This document shows, one piece after another, positions 31,794 to 43,070 of a stretch of DNA of 64,000 nt (position 1 is the first letter of the stretch; every line of letters begins with the position of its first letter). The notes under the pieces are model-generated. The model saw only the letters and a program-made list of their open reading frames with translations, did no database searches and was not told the DNA's origin. Source of the DNA: Cladobotryum mycophilum. Lineage: Eukaryota; Ascomycota; Sordariomycetes; Hypocreales; Hypocreaceae. Both the position numbers and the translations under genes were made by a program. The stretch covers positions 806,001 through 870,000 of the forward strand of contig CM071589.1 of the NCBI GenBank assembly GCA_036429605.1, in the 5' to 3' direction.

Positions 31794-34700
31794 ATGGAAC
31801 CTTTAAGCGCCTTTGCCAGTGCTGGATCTGCGACAGAATTATGCGTCCAGATCATTTCGCTTTGTTTTGCCTACTCCAAAGACGTCAAGAATGCGACGGC
31901 CGAGATTGAACAGCTACGGCGAGTGGTAACCAGCCTCCAACATATCATGGAAAGCATCGAAGAGATGCGCGGCAGAGACAAAGGCGCGAAGCTCAAGGAT
32001 ACTCGGCGACTTGATGACGCCGTTCATGAGGCTCAATCACTGCTACAAAAATTACACTATGATGTTTCCCCGGGAAAGAGACGCAAAGCGATGCGCAAGA
32101 TAGGTTTGCGATCCTTGAAATGGCCGTTCGAAAAACAAGATGTTCAGAATAGAATGTCTCAGCTTGACCAGTGCACACATCTCATCAATATGGGTCTTCA
32201 AGTTGATCAAACGTAAGCCAACTATTTCCAACGGACGTGGCAAAAGTATACCTAACAGGCAGCCAGAAATCTATTGTTAGACATGGACTGCAAAGCAGTA
32301 CTTGACAAACTTCCTGTTGCCAACGGCGCTTCGTTCAATTCCTTTGATGAAGACCGTAAGCCGAAATGCTTGCCCGACACTCGAGTGGAGCTTCTTGAAA
32401 GCATCTCCCAGTGGGCGAATGACCTAGACTCTCATGCCGTCTTTGGTTGAACGGTATGGCGGGAACCGGCAAATCCACCATTTCTCGAACAGTTGCTCAG
32501 TCGCTGGCAGCAAAGAACCGTCTTGGAGCTAGTTTCTTCTTCAAGCGAGGTGAAGCCGACAGAGGGGGATTACTAAAGTTTTTCACTACGGTTGCTGCTG
32601 ATCTCGCACGGAGGCTGCCCGCGTTTGCGCCTGGCGTGAAGGAAGCCATTGATGCTGAGCCCGGTGTTTTTGAGAGATCACCTCAAGAACAATTTGAGAA
32701 GCTCATCTTGGGTCCTCTATCCACCATCCCGCAAGATGCTAACATAAGCGCTCCCATTGTTATCGTCATTGACGCCTTGGATGAATGCGATCAGAACGAT
32801 GTTAGGCTTCTAATTCGGCTCTTGTCTCGCTCCCGAGAATTGAGTTTCCCCAAGATAAAAGCTTTTCTTACCAGTCGACCTGAACTCCCGCCTCGTCTGG
32901 GCTTTGATGAAATCAACGGCAGATATCAGGATCTTATCCTCCATGAAGTACCGACTCCCATCATCGAGAAGGACATATCCAAATTCCTAGAGAACGAGCT
33001 ATCTCATATTCACAAGGATTATAATCGCTCGGTACCCGGCAACCGAAAGCTTCCAGATGATTGGCCTGGGAAGGATACCATCCAAATTCTCGTGAAGATG
33101 GCTGTTCCTTTGTTCATTTTCGCTTCCACTGTTTGTCGGTTTATTGCAGACCGTAAATGTGGCAACCCAGACAGACAACTTGAACTAATACTTCGCTACC
33201 AAACAAAGAGTCAAGAGTCACAGCTTAATGCAACATATCTACCAGTGCTATCGCAGCAAATTGACCGATTACCCACTCGGCAAAGGGAAACGGCTGTCAA
33301 GGAATTTCGAACCATCGTTGGCTCGATTATTATTCTTGCAAACCCTCTCTCAACTACTGCACTATCACGGTTGCTCGAAGTTCCCGAAAATACCATTGCT
33401 GATCGGCTGGATATGCTGCATTCGGTTTTAAGTATCCCGTTGTCCGCAAATGGGCCCGTGAGGCTGCTGCATCTTTCATTCAGAGACTTTTTGCTAGATC
33501 CAGAAATACGAGATAAAACTCCATTGTGGATAGACGAGAAGCAAACTCATGCGAAGGTGGCGGATCACTGTCTGCGTGTGCTCGACGATTTCTTAAAGTC
33601 AGATCTATGTAACATCAAACTTCCAGGAACACCGAGCTCAGATATCGATCGTCAGATAGTCGACGCACACCTATCTCCAGAAATGCAGTATGCTTGTCTA
33701 TACTGAGTGTATCATACACAGGAATCTGGAATCAAGCTCGTTGATGATGATCGAGCCCACAGGTTTCTGCTACGCCATTTTCTCCACTGGCTTGAAGCAT
33801 TAAGCCTAATGGGGAGAATCCGGGAAAGCATGGGTCTGATTAAATTACTACAGACACTGGTAGAGGTAAGCCAGTGCCATACGTTGAACCATTGAGTATT
33901 TCTTACCAACCATGAACAATGCAGTCCACATCAGCTACTGAGGTGTCCAACTTCCTGGAAGACGCTAGGCGCTTCACGATCATTAATGTCTCAGTTATCG
34001 AGTCTTGGCCGCTTCAAGTATACTATTCTGCACTCGTCTTTGCACCAACTGAGAGCACGGTTAGGACCAACTTCAAGGACTACATGCCCTCCTGGCTATC
34101 TCTTCCACCGCTAGTGGACCAAAAATGGGAGTCATGCCTGCAAGTCTTTGAGGGACACCATAAAGAGGTGTACTCGGCTGCGTTTTCTCATGACTCGACA
34201 TTAGTGGCCTCAGCCTCGCAGGATAAGACCATCAGGATATGGCTCGCTGATACAGGCGAGTGCTTGCAGGAACTGACGGGGCATAGCGGTAGTGTTATAA
34301 CTGTTATGTTTTCGCACGATTCGTCACTTTTGGTGTCTGCCTCGGATGATCACACAATCCGTGTTTGGTGTGCTGAAACAGGTCGTTGTGCGAGGATACT
34401 TACAGGGCATACTGAAATGGTTCTTTCTGTTGCCTTTTCGCACAATTCGAGCCTTATAGTGTCTGGCAGCGCAGATGATGATATCCGCATATGGGATGCG
34501 GATACTGGCAATTGCATACACACATTGTCCGGTTGCCAAATTGTGTCCTCAGTGGTATTTTCACACAACTCATCACTGGTGGCATCTGCATCCTTTGATC
34601 ACACTGTCCGCCTTTGGGATGTCGATACTGGCACCCGCAGACGGATTTTGCGACATGATGAGGTCGTACATTCCGTCGCTTTTTCACATGACTCATCACT

Positions 34701-36138
34701 AGTGGCATCCGGCTCGGATGAGGGTCAAATAAAGATTTGGCGGGTCGATACAGGTAACTGTGTTAACGTATGTAAGATCAACTCGTTTCATGTATACTCT
34801 ATAGCCTTCTCACATGACTCGACTTTTATCGCATCTGGTAATGGAGATAGAACTGTGCGCATCTGGCGCACGGATAACGGAAACCGCGTAAAGACACTCA
34901 ATGGCCACAATACTCCAGTTTCTTCTGTCGTTTTTTCACATGATTCGACGCGAATTGCATCAGCCTCAGAAGATGGCACCGTCCATATATGGGACGCCAG
35001 TGTTCATACCCAAAATGAAACCCAGAAGCAGTCACTTTCCGCAACCCAATGCATTGATACAGAGGGCCTTCATCCAAAAGTTCTATTAATTAGCCTTTCG
35101 CACGACTCGACACTCATAGCATCATGGGGTCCCGGTTACAAGACAGTCCGAATCTGGAGCACCAATACGGGCTATTGCATTCAACAAATAGAATTTCCTG
35201 ATCGGGTTCAGCGTATTGCATTTCATCATGAGCCTTCACATCTGCTATCTATAACATACGATGGAACAGTTAACGTCTCGCAAACTCATACAGGCATCTC
35301 CGTTCATGAGTTTCGCGTTGGCAGTCGGGATTCATCGGCATTTTCCCACGATTCAAAGCTCTTAGCTTTAATTGTACAACAAGATGTCCAACTTTGGTCG
35401 GTGGATACGGGTCATTGCCTTCACACCCTCACTGGTCATACCGTGCCCGTACATCGCATGGTCTTCTCAAATAACTCCACATTATTGGCATCAGTGTCAA
35501 GGGATTCCACAGTGCGTTTATGGGATACTAAAACGGGCAATTGTATGCATAAAATGGAAGGGTATGATGATGATTATGATCACATCATATTCTCTCATGA
35601 TTCAAAATTTGCGGCATCCGCCTCAGTCATATCTGGCTCAATTCCTATCCGCGTTTGGCGAGTTAACTCAGGCGACTACGTGCAAACATATACTGATCAA
35701 GGGTATGATGACATGGCCTGCGTGATATCAATGGCATTTAGCCATGACTCTTCTATTATAGCAATGGTGATAGAAGAAAAAGTGTTAGTGTTGCGAACAG
35801 AGACCGGTGAACTTATACAAAAAGTTCGCACCGGGTTTCTAGTTCGTAATGTCAAATTTGATGTTGACAAACCTCGGCTTGTCACCGATATCGGTGCATT
35901 TGATATCACTGAAAGTCAATATATCAAACAGCCGGTAAACGGAAGTTATCGCCGCTCTGGCTACGGTATTAGTCTTGATGAACACTGGATTATGTGGGGC
36001 GAACAGAATCTGCTAAGACTGCCATGGCAGTACAAACTGACCACAACGGCAGTGCAGGAAGATTTGGTTGTTCTTGGATGTGAGTCTGGCCGAGTCATAG
36101 TGATGGGTATGTCAACAGAAATTTTCCCAGATTTCTAA
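31794..36138 (+). pseudogene. NACHT-WD40 NLR-type receptor, frame interrupted twice
   Basis: Exons 31794-32212, 32267-33865 and 33925-36138. The N-terminal 140 residues (MEPLSAFASAGSATELC...) resemble the HeLo-like N-terminal domain of fungal STAND proteins. The NACHT domain has Walker A GMAGTGKST near residue 205 and Walker B IVIVIDALDEC near 304-314, with TSRPELP and LLHLSFRDFLLD downstream. From residue 745 there are about thirteen WD40 units marked by FSHDSS-type strands and W-D/R dipeptides. The units are clearly diverged, unlike high-identity repeat NLRs. Two defects: a missing base at the T run 32442-32444 just before WLNGMAGTGKS (one base restores 1410 codons plus stop), and an in-frame TGA at 33704-33706 where Trp fits. 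Expected role: STAND switch in non-self recognition or regulated cell death. It may be a pseudogene or carry sequencing errors. Confidence 0.85.
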
Positions 36139-36315
36139 AAATATGTGTTTAAATATATAATGGGACATCCCGTCTGCTCATTTAGCTCTAACCGCCTCAC
36201 TGTCTGCCGCGGGTATTTTCAGCTACAGAATTAGCCATTCTAAATTCATTTTTATGTGATAGTTGGCAACTACAAGTAACTCACCTAGCCAGTCATAGGA
36301 GTAAGGGACGTCCCA

Positions 36316-37196
36316 ATGAAGTCCGACCAACTGCCCTGTCATCTAGAGCATTGCTCTCTGAGTTTACCCTACCCGGATATCATCATCATCTTGATAAACA
36401 GACCGAAAAAGCTCAACAGTTTGACTATAGCGGCTCAAGAAGAACTCGATACGGTGTTTCGGTGGTACGATGAAGAGCCCAGTCTGCGAGTCGCCATTAT
36501 AAGCGGCGTTGGTAGGGCGTTTTGCGCTGGCTCGGATATCCAAGGTATTCATTGCGACTTCTTCTCCTTCGGCGCAGGCTGTAGTTTACTGACATAAGTC
36601 CACTAGAATGGGTGGCAAACATGCAAAACAAAGTCCCCTTCAAGTGGCTTGAAAATGGATTTGCCGGACTGTCATGGAGAAAGGGCAAGAAACCCATCAT
36701 TGCTGCAGTGAATGGTCTCGCACACGGTGCGGGCTGCGAGATGGTACTCAATTGCGATCTCATAATTGCTAGCGAGTCGGCAACATTTTCTTTACCCGAA
36801 GTCAAGCGAGGCTTCATTACTTACGGTAGTAGCGTAACACGGTTGATCGCGGCGCTTGGCAAGCAGAGAGCATCAGAGTTTGTCTTGACCGGCCGTGCCG
36901 CGACAGCTGCAGAATTCGAGAGATTTGGACTCTGCAACTACGTCGTCAAGGACAATGCAAGTTTGATGGATAAAACACTGGAGTATGCGAGACAAATTGC
37001 AGACAACTGCCCGGACTCGGTAATTGTTTCTCGGCGTGGCCTACAGCTAGTGCGGCAAAGAGCAGATGTCTCCAAGGCCGACGGAGAGTATATGAAGCAT
37101 TCACTATCAGATATTCTGAACAGCAGTAATATGCAGGAGGGTTTACAAGCGTTCTTGGAAAAGCGTGAGCCTTGTTGGCAAGACAGCAAGCTATAA
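36316..37196 (+). CDS. Enoyl-CoA hydratase/isomerase family protein
   Basis: Two exons, 36316-36544 and 36607-37196, with a 62-nt GT-AG intron; 272 residues. RPKKLNSLTIAAQEELDTVF, AIISGVGRAFCAGSDIQE and PIIAAVNGLAHGAGCEMVLNCDLIIAS are the crotonase-fold motifs forming the CoA-binding site and oxyanion hole, and FSLPEVKRG sits where the family carries the acidic catalytic residue. Typical length. No obvious peroxisomal PTS1: the C-terminus is DSKL, close to the SKL tripeptide (Ser-Lys-Leu), which is in fact a canonical PTS1, so import into peroxisomes and a role in beta-oxidation are likely. The second half reads through without disruption. Confidence 0.92.
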
Positions 37197-37886
37197 TCAC
37201 GCATAGGGCTACAGCCTCGTCAGCCCAGATCCGAACTGAACCGCCGCCCTGCATGCGCCACTTCACCCCAATCCTCTGCCAACATAAACCTGTGCTTTAG
37301 GTCATCTTTTGTTGGAAGAAACGCCTGGAACATCACAGGGAACTACAGTTGCTAGAGAAGACTGCGGTTCCTTATGTATGTTATTATGGTAGTAGTGCAA
37401 TGTTAGCGTTTATTTCATAGTGGGATATTTTGTCTGCTCGTGCTTGTCGAGGGCTATGAGATGTCATGGCGTAGGTTCTCTAGTAGAGCGGCGGGTGATC
37501 ATTCATCATCCATACATGACGTCGCTGATCTCAACTAGATAAATTTCCCATTAGCTAGAGTAGACATTATTCTCAAAGTCTGTTTTTGAGATGCTTCGGC
37601 TACCATTCTCCTCTTACAGGGGCGTAAACGCTGGTATGATACAAAGACAGATGGGCTCCCGTTTCGACCTCGGTTCCGTTGGCTTTTGTAAGCGCTTGCA
37701 GAAAGCGCTAACATCTAACAGTGTCTTGTAATTCTCTCAGGCCCTCCATCACCATGGACCTCCACTTCAGCCTTCAAATCAGTCATCTACAACGCAATTG
37801 ACCCCAAGCCTATGTCATACCCTATACCCGCTTCTAAACAACTTTGCCGTTTGATTTTGATCTTCTTTTTCCATTTCTCTACTATC
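37197..37886. other. Intergenic, no gene supported
   Basis: 690 bp between two plus-strand genes. An in-frame ATG at 37812 could extend the next gene by 25 hydrophobic residues, but this is not preferred. Nothing else seen. Confidence 0.45.
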
Positions 37887-39451
37887 ATGGAGCAATCGGA
37901 GCATGATACCCCTCTTCAACCCCACTATGATAATGCATTTAAATCCACAAACACAACAATATACGCACCGAGCAACATCCCAGAGGGAGTTGCCACCGGC
38001 CGCGATACCTACCGAAGTCAAGGTATTGCTAAATCAGAGTTAGGAAGCGCTGAAGATGAAGATGAGCCAGCAGCCAGCAGCCAGCGCCTGTTCGAGACTG
38101 AAACCTCAAGCTCTTCCTCACGCCTGGAGAATCTGCCCGCTGAACTGAGACTCAAACTCCTCATGCATATGCCAGACCTACGAACACTGCGCTCTCTCGT
38201 CCATGCTTCTCCTATAATTCACGCACAGTACCGCTACAACCGCAATACCGTTCTCCGTATGTGTGTAGGCTGCCAGTTGGATGGCTGTCTTGTTGATGCC
38301 TATGCCACTCTGAAGTCTCGGGTACGGGAGATAGGATCGCCGCGAACTGATGAGAAGATCACCGACTTTCTAAGTTCCTACCAGAGTTGGCTCTCGGACT
38401 CGGTTCATTCTTCAGATGTCAACTCAATTCATCCTGGCTCCCTTCGTTGGTTGGCCGCATATCATCTAGCCGTTGCACAGCCCCTGCTTCATTCATATAG
38501 CAAGTGGGCACTCACGAATCTTAGCAAGGCTACTTCATCCTCAACAAATGAACAGGTGGCGACAGAATTCAATGTTAAACTGCAACGAAGCGAAGAGATA
38601 CGAATCTTGCGAGCTCTCTACCGGTATGAGACATTCTGCCACCTCTTTGGCCGGAATCAGGGCAGACGCCATGGCGCATTTCGTCACAATGAGGTCAATG
38701 AAATATTCTTCTGTCTCTTTGATCCTTGGGAAGCTGAGGCTATTGGATGCGTCGACCTATTCGTCAGAGACAAGTACCAAGATATTTTCGATGAGGTGAA
38801 AGGGGACCTGGACCCTAAGAACCCTAGGTTTAGGCTCGAGAATGGAGTTTTTCATCCTGAGGGATCCTTCGATCTTCATTTAGAGTATGAGGGTGAGCAT
38901 AACATGACGTACTGCAAGAAATTACCCCCGCCTGCTAACTCAAACGGCTAATAGACTATATGGATGGCACTGTCTCATGTGGTCTGACGATGACGGTGCG
39001 GTTATTGGCAGTCAACGACCACGAGAAACTTGTCGCCAAGATGCAGCGATGCCTCACCCATGATGCATGCCTAGATGCCTCCATGATGAAGACTTTGGGG
39101 TCAGGAGCACAAAACGACAGGCGTGAGATGTCACCCAATTTCCCCAACAGCCGGGATGAAGCCGAGGAAAGAAGAGACCCGATAGACTTTGTCAGTGACG
39201 CCGTGCCACCCTACGGGCCGCCATTGGCGTGGGTTCTCTTATGGAATGGAAAGTATGCTAACATCTATGGAGACTATGTCCCGGAATCGCTGAGACGATG
39301 GGGCTATGTGATGTGGAACGAGAGCCGGTGGACTGAGATGGGAGCAAGGGAACTCATTAAGATGCAGTGGGAGACGGCCCCGGATCTGGTTCGGGAGATT
39401 GAATTTGACTATGATTGGAGTCCCGTGGGGCATTTAGCTACAGAAAATTGA
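37887..39451 (+). CDS. F-box-like protein of unknown target
   Basis: Two exons, 37887-38892 and 38955-39451, joined across a 62-nt GTGAGC...TAG intron that contains two stops in the reading frame; 1503 nt, 500 residues. After an acidic, Ser-rich leader, SRLENLPAELRLKLLMHMPDLRTLRSLVHASP is an F-box motif that would bind Skp1 of an SCF ubiquitin ligase. The remaining 370 residues show no repeat of the LRR or WD40 kind; a conserved-looking core is FCLFDPWEAEAIGCVDLFVRDKY and LAWVLLWNGKYANIYGDYVP. This is the common fungal architecture F-box plus an uncharacterised C-terminal region. Substrate unknown. An earlier ATG at 37812 is possible. Confidence 0.85.
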
Positions 39452-39569
39452 TGGTTTCCAACGAGATGAACTATATGACATTGATCTAGGTTACCCTCTC
39501 GACACTAGTTCCACACACGCTCGCTACGTTCGTGATGCGTTTGAGATCCTTCTGCCCCTCCACGATGCT

Positions 39570-40274
39570 TTATTTTATAATGATGGGCGAAATGAACGTG
39601 CTGTCCTTCCAGTATTCACAATCTTCAGGTGGTTCAACGTGCGAGAGCTCAAATGTGATATTTTCCTCTCGGAATCCAGCCTCTAGTAGCTTCTGCTTGT
39701 GACTCGGAGAGAAATCATTGGCCTCGTCCGAGTAGTACGTAAAAACCCCACCCGGCTTGAGAAGTCGATACGCCTCCTCGAAGAACCAGAAGTGATTCTT
39801 GTGTATCTCCGCTTCGCTCAGGGGATACGTGTCAAAGAGGATACCGTCAAAGATGCCGTCTGCGAGGAGAGGGGTGACGTCCTCCCAGAACCCGGTGAGC
39901 AGATGGAAAGTCCTGTTTGCAATGTCCTGGTGCATGTCCTTTGCCGCACGAGCGATGACATCGGGGTGGCATTCGATGAGGTAGTGGTCTTTGATGCCCC
40001 GTTTCTGAATCGCTTTGGCCGAGAGACCGAGACCGAAGCCGAGCTCGAGGACTCTTCCCCCATTGCGCGAAGCTATCTTGGCGAGATCGTGCATGTAGCC
40101 TAGCTCCCAGTCCTCCATGACTGGATGCCCGGCAATGCGCAGAGTGTGTTCATCGTAGATGGCCTTGTTCTCAGACCACGTCTTGCGATCCTCTGCAAAG
40201 CCGATATCTATGCGGCTGCTGATTGTGCTCATGAGAGCAGAGCTCTCCGTGTCTCTCAAAAGCGGGGAGCCCAT
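39570..40274 (-). CDS. GAMT-like SAM-dependent methyltransferase
   Basis: Intronless, 234 residues from ATG 40274 (an upstream in-frame ATG at 40307 adds 11). VMEDWELGYMHDLAKIASRN precedes GGRVLELGFGLGLSAKAIQ, the SAM-binding glycine motif; then HYLIECHPDVI, GFWEDVTPLL, DGILFDTYPLSE and LLKPGGVFTYYSDEA. This string of motifs is that of the guanidinoacetate N-methyltransferase family and of the catalytic half of fungal Rmt2 arginine methyltransferase. The ankyrin-like N-terminal region of Rmt2 is absent, so the protein is the stand-alone GAMT-like kind. Fungi do not generally make creatine, so the physiological substrate is uncertain: a guanidino or amino group of a small molecule is inferred. 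Confidence 0.88.
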   Translation of the reverse strand: MGSPLLRDTESSALMSTISSRIDIGFAEDRKTWSENKAIYDEHTLRIAGHPVMEDWELGYMHDLAKIASRNGGRVLELGFGLGLSAKAIQKRGIKDHYLIECHPDVIARAAKDMHQDIANRTFHLLTGFWEDVTPLLADGIFDGILFDTYPLSEAEIHKNHFWFFEEAYRLLKPGGVFTYYSDEANDFSPSHKQKLLEAGFREENITFELSHVEPPEDCEYWKDSTFISPIIIK

Positions 40275-41564
40275 CGTAGATACTTGCAATGAGTCAGAGA
40301 AGTACACAATTGAGGGGTGAAGGAAGATCTAGCTAACTTAAGTTGATCATCACGTGGGCATATTTGGGTCTTTTGCTTCGATGATCTCATCCTGCTGTGG
40401 GGTCATCAAATGGCACCGGTGCGGACCGGCCCAAATCTAGTGTATCGGGAGCCAGTATCGGGTCTAGACAGATGGAGCCCAGGTATTAGCTCGGAAAAAT
40501 ATGCTTCAAGGGCGGGAGGGGAGGGCCAGCCACGAGCGTCTAGCCGGGAGGCACAGCGAATCGATGATTGTGGCGTCGTCACACAAAAGTTAAGGCTGGG
40601 CTCACCGAATGTTGAGGGTAAATCGATGATAGCGCCACCATATGTAATAATAGTCATCTAGATCCATTCATTCGCGGATGGGGGAGAAACTGACAAATGA
40701 GCTGCTTCAGGATGCGGGTGTGGGTGTTGAGGCATCTGGGCACTCCTTTTATTTTAATACTTATTTAATGCTGTACCACCCCATAGAGAGCCAACTTTTG
40801 GACTTTTGCTCGCCTTCGCCTGAAGCTGGAACCATAATTCCGCCAAGAGCTGTTTTCTGATTCCCTATAGACGCCACTACGGGGTTCTCATGTCCAGCCG
40901 CTCTTTCAGACTTTGTCGTTCCGGAGGGATGTACGAAGATACGGATCTACGAGAAGACAGGCAATTCAATATGTGAATGATTAGTAGTAGAAAATAACCC
41001 TCGTTCTCATAGCCGCCTTTAAATACTGACTTTTATCTCGAAATATTATTCCCTGTGAGGTCATCAATGTTTGTGTCTTGAGCTCTCCGAGGTGAAGCAA
41101 GGATCTGGGCATCGGAACGTGCACCCCCTTATGGTATCGGATAGTGTACCATGATCTGTAGAAAGAATTCCAAAAATATCATTCAAGCCTTGCGTGTTTC
41201 TTGATCGATCCTACTCAAGTCCCTGGCTCATAGAAACCAATCGTTTGGAGACCATTTGCACTGGCCCCTCTGGAGGCTGCCGGTAATATATTAATACGAT
41301 CCAAATATGGAAGCAATATTTCATGTTGTGTTACCCAGAGACTCTACACCACTCACTGTTGCCTGTCAGCTGTGGTGATACAGTCTTGTTATGGCGTTCT
41401 GGCAGCGTCAACGGAGCCTCCCTGGAAACCTTGACATAAAGAGAGCTCATTGTCCCGCATACTTTTGTTATAAAATAGCAAGCAAACGAATACATCTACT
41501 CTTTAGATATCAAACAATAACCATAACTACTCTCTATACTTTGCAACTTTCCCAAGACGACGGA
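40275..41564. other. Intergenic, no gene supported
   Basis: 1.29 kb. At 40406-40661 both strands are open over the same 83 codons, which is a mirror effect of codon positions rather than evidence for a gene. A plus-strand frame at 41391 runs into the next gene but adds no plausible sequence. Confidence 0.45.
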
Positions 41565-42650
41565 ATGCCTCGATTCATCTTGTCCCTTCCACTGCTGGTT
41601 GCTATCCTCGCCTTCCTTATCCCTTCCGTTTCGGCATCCGACCGCCAATTTCAACACTGGTACCCTGAATGGGGCTTCATCTTTGATCACTTTCTGCACA
41701 CTAATTGCTCGAGCGAATACAACCTCTTTCTCAACGGCAAGAAGAATCGCACGGAATGGGAACTTACATCACACTGGCTCGGCGCAGGTTCCAGCGCTGC
41801 CCTTGTCGTCCCTGTTGTCGACTGCATCTTGGACCACTCCCCCGAATATGTCAAGACTGGGATGGCCGGTGCCAATGTTGTGCTCGGCCTAGCTCCGACT
41901 ATCTTGTCAACTCTTGGTATTGGTGTCGACGAGACAGCACTTCTGTCAGTCATCGGAAAACGGCCTTTCCTCGCCTTATGCCTGAGTGTCGGATCCCCTG
42001 CCGTGCAACAACTTCGGTTATTCCAGTATAGCAAGTTGACCGAGGTCCTGGACGATCGCAACGGCCGCTTTCCGTCCGCATTCTTCTCCCTCCATACCGA
42101 AGTCATCATTCTGGTCATCGAATACCTCGCCGTTTTTGCTTCCATTGCAAACGTCGCGAGTCTTGGTTACCAGCTCGGGTTTAACACCGTGGTGACATTT
42201 GCGCCGCACCTGACCTATCTTTTCCTTCTATGGGCCTTTTTGGGCGCCATTCCGCACATGGTTGCGGCTTGGGGCCTCTACCTCCGCATCGACAGTGACC
42301 ACGGAAAGGGTGATGGCTTGATTGGCGGTCGGTTGAAGAGATGGGCCACACCTTGGATGATGAGAGGTCCTGTCAAATTCTGGATCGTGAAAGAGACTCC
42401 ATTATACATTTTGCTGTCATTTTTTCTATCGCTTCTTACCTCTTGTCACGTCATATTTGGCACACTGGTCTTCTCTAGTACGCTTTTTATTTCGGTACGA
42501 GATAGCATTCCCATCATTGCCCGACTCTTGGCCTCGGTCATCTTATGCCGGATCGTACTTATGTACGAGCTCTCCAGACTCAGGCACCTTTGGAATACCG
42601 AGTACCACCTTGTGGATGTCGATTTTATGAGGAAGGGGGAAGGGGGATAG
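41565..42650 (+). CDS. Polytopic membrane protein of unknown function
   Basis: Single exon, 361 residues from ATG 41565, which opens a signal peptide (MPRFILSLPLLVAILAFLIP). Seven or so hydrophobic segments follow, among them AALVVPVVDCIL, VVLGLAPTILSTLGIG, VIILVIEYLAVFASIANVAS, LTYLFLLWAFLGAIPHMVAAW, LYILLSFFLSLLTSCHVIF and ARLLASVILCRIVLMYEL. The C-terminus is cytosolic-looking and charged. It matches a recurrent class of lineage-restricted fungal integral membrane proteins without assigned function. A 174-nt upstream open extension exists but lacks membrane character and is ignored. Confidence 0.8.
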   Translation: MPRFILSLPLLVAILAFLIPSVSASDRQFQHWYPEWGFIFDHFLHTNCSSEYNLFLNGKKNRTEWELTSHWLGAGSSAALVVPVVDCILDHSPEYVKTGMAGANVVLGLAPTILSTLGIGVDETALLSVIGKRPFLALCLSVGSPAVQQLRLFQYSKLTEVLDDRNGRFPSAFFSLHTEVIILVIEYLAVFASIANVASLGYQLGFNTVVTFAPHLTYLFLLWAFLGAIPHMVAAWGLYLRIDSDHGKGDGLIGGRLKRWATPWMMRGPVKFWIVKETPLYILLSFFLSLLTSCHVIFGTLVFSSTLFISVRDSIPIIARLLASVILCRIVLMYELSRLRHLWNTEYHLVDVDFMRKGEGG

Positions 42651-42864
42651 ATGAGAATGAGTTACTGTCTATGCCAAGTAGTCACATTGTATACTAGCAA
42701 ATACGGATAAATAATTGTTCACGGCTGTATGTGTATCCTATTTTCCAGCCCCACCGGTGACCAGAAGCTGGTGAGCCATCTCAACAGGGTGGGCAATGTG
42801 CTCAACACTGCATCTCTTGGGGCTATGGATATTCATCAATAGCTTCCGACTCTTTCAATAACAA

Positions 42865-42961
42865 GTGGCCATAGCTCAGCTGGGAGAGCGTCAGACTGAA
42901 GTCAAACTTCGGGTCCAACAGGAATATCTGAAGGCCGTGTGTTCGAGCCACACTGGCCACA
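42865..42961 (+). tRNA. tRNA-Phe (GAA) with 24-nt intron
   Basis: Full cloverleaf: acceptor GTGGCCA pairs with TGGCCAC, D stem GCTC/GAGC, anticodon stem TCAGA/TCTGA with loop CTGAAGA (anticodon GAA at 42898-42900), T stem GTGTG/CACAC with loop TTCGAGC, discriminator A at 42961. The intron 42902-42925 lies directly after base 37, the standard eukaryotic position. Boxes A and B are intact, so the gene should be transcribed by RNA polymerase III. Confidence 0.97.
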
Positions 42962-42963
42962 TC

Positions 42964-42968
42964 TTTTT
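42964..42968 (+). terminator. RNA polymerase III terminator of tRNA-Phe
   Basis: TTTTT starts two bases after the discriminator, followed by a second T5 run at 42971-42975. This is the usual Pol III stop. Confidence 0.85.
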
Positions 42969-43070
42969 GCTTTTTGAACCGCCAATGTCTAGAGCATGAG
43001 GTTTCTTTTGGGTACATGTAATTTCTGTCTGTGAGAGCCTTCTATTTCTACCCTTTATCAGAGCACACGC

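Noticed and set aside
34100..36000. WD40 region as a high-identity repeat array under concerted evolution
   Set aside because: The units share motifs but are clearly diverged at nucleotide level, so the high-identity class does not apply.
40406..40661. Two complementary 83-codon frames
   Set aside because: Same codons read on both strands; neither has domain, start context or splice support.
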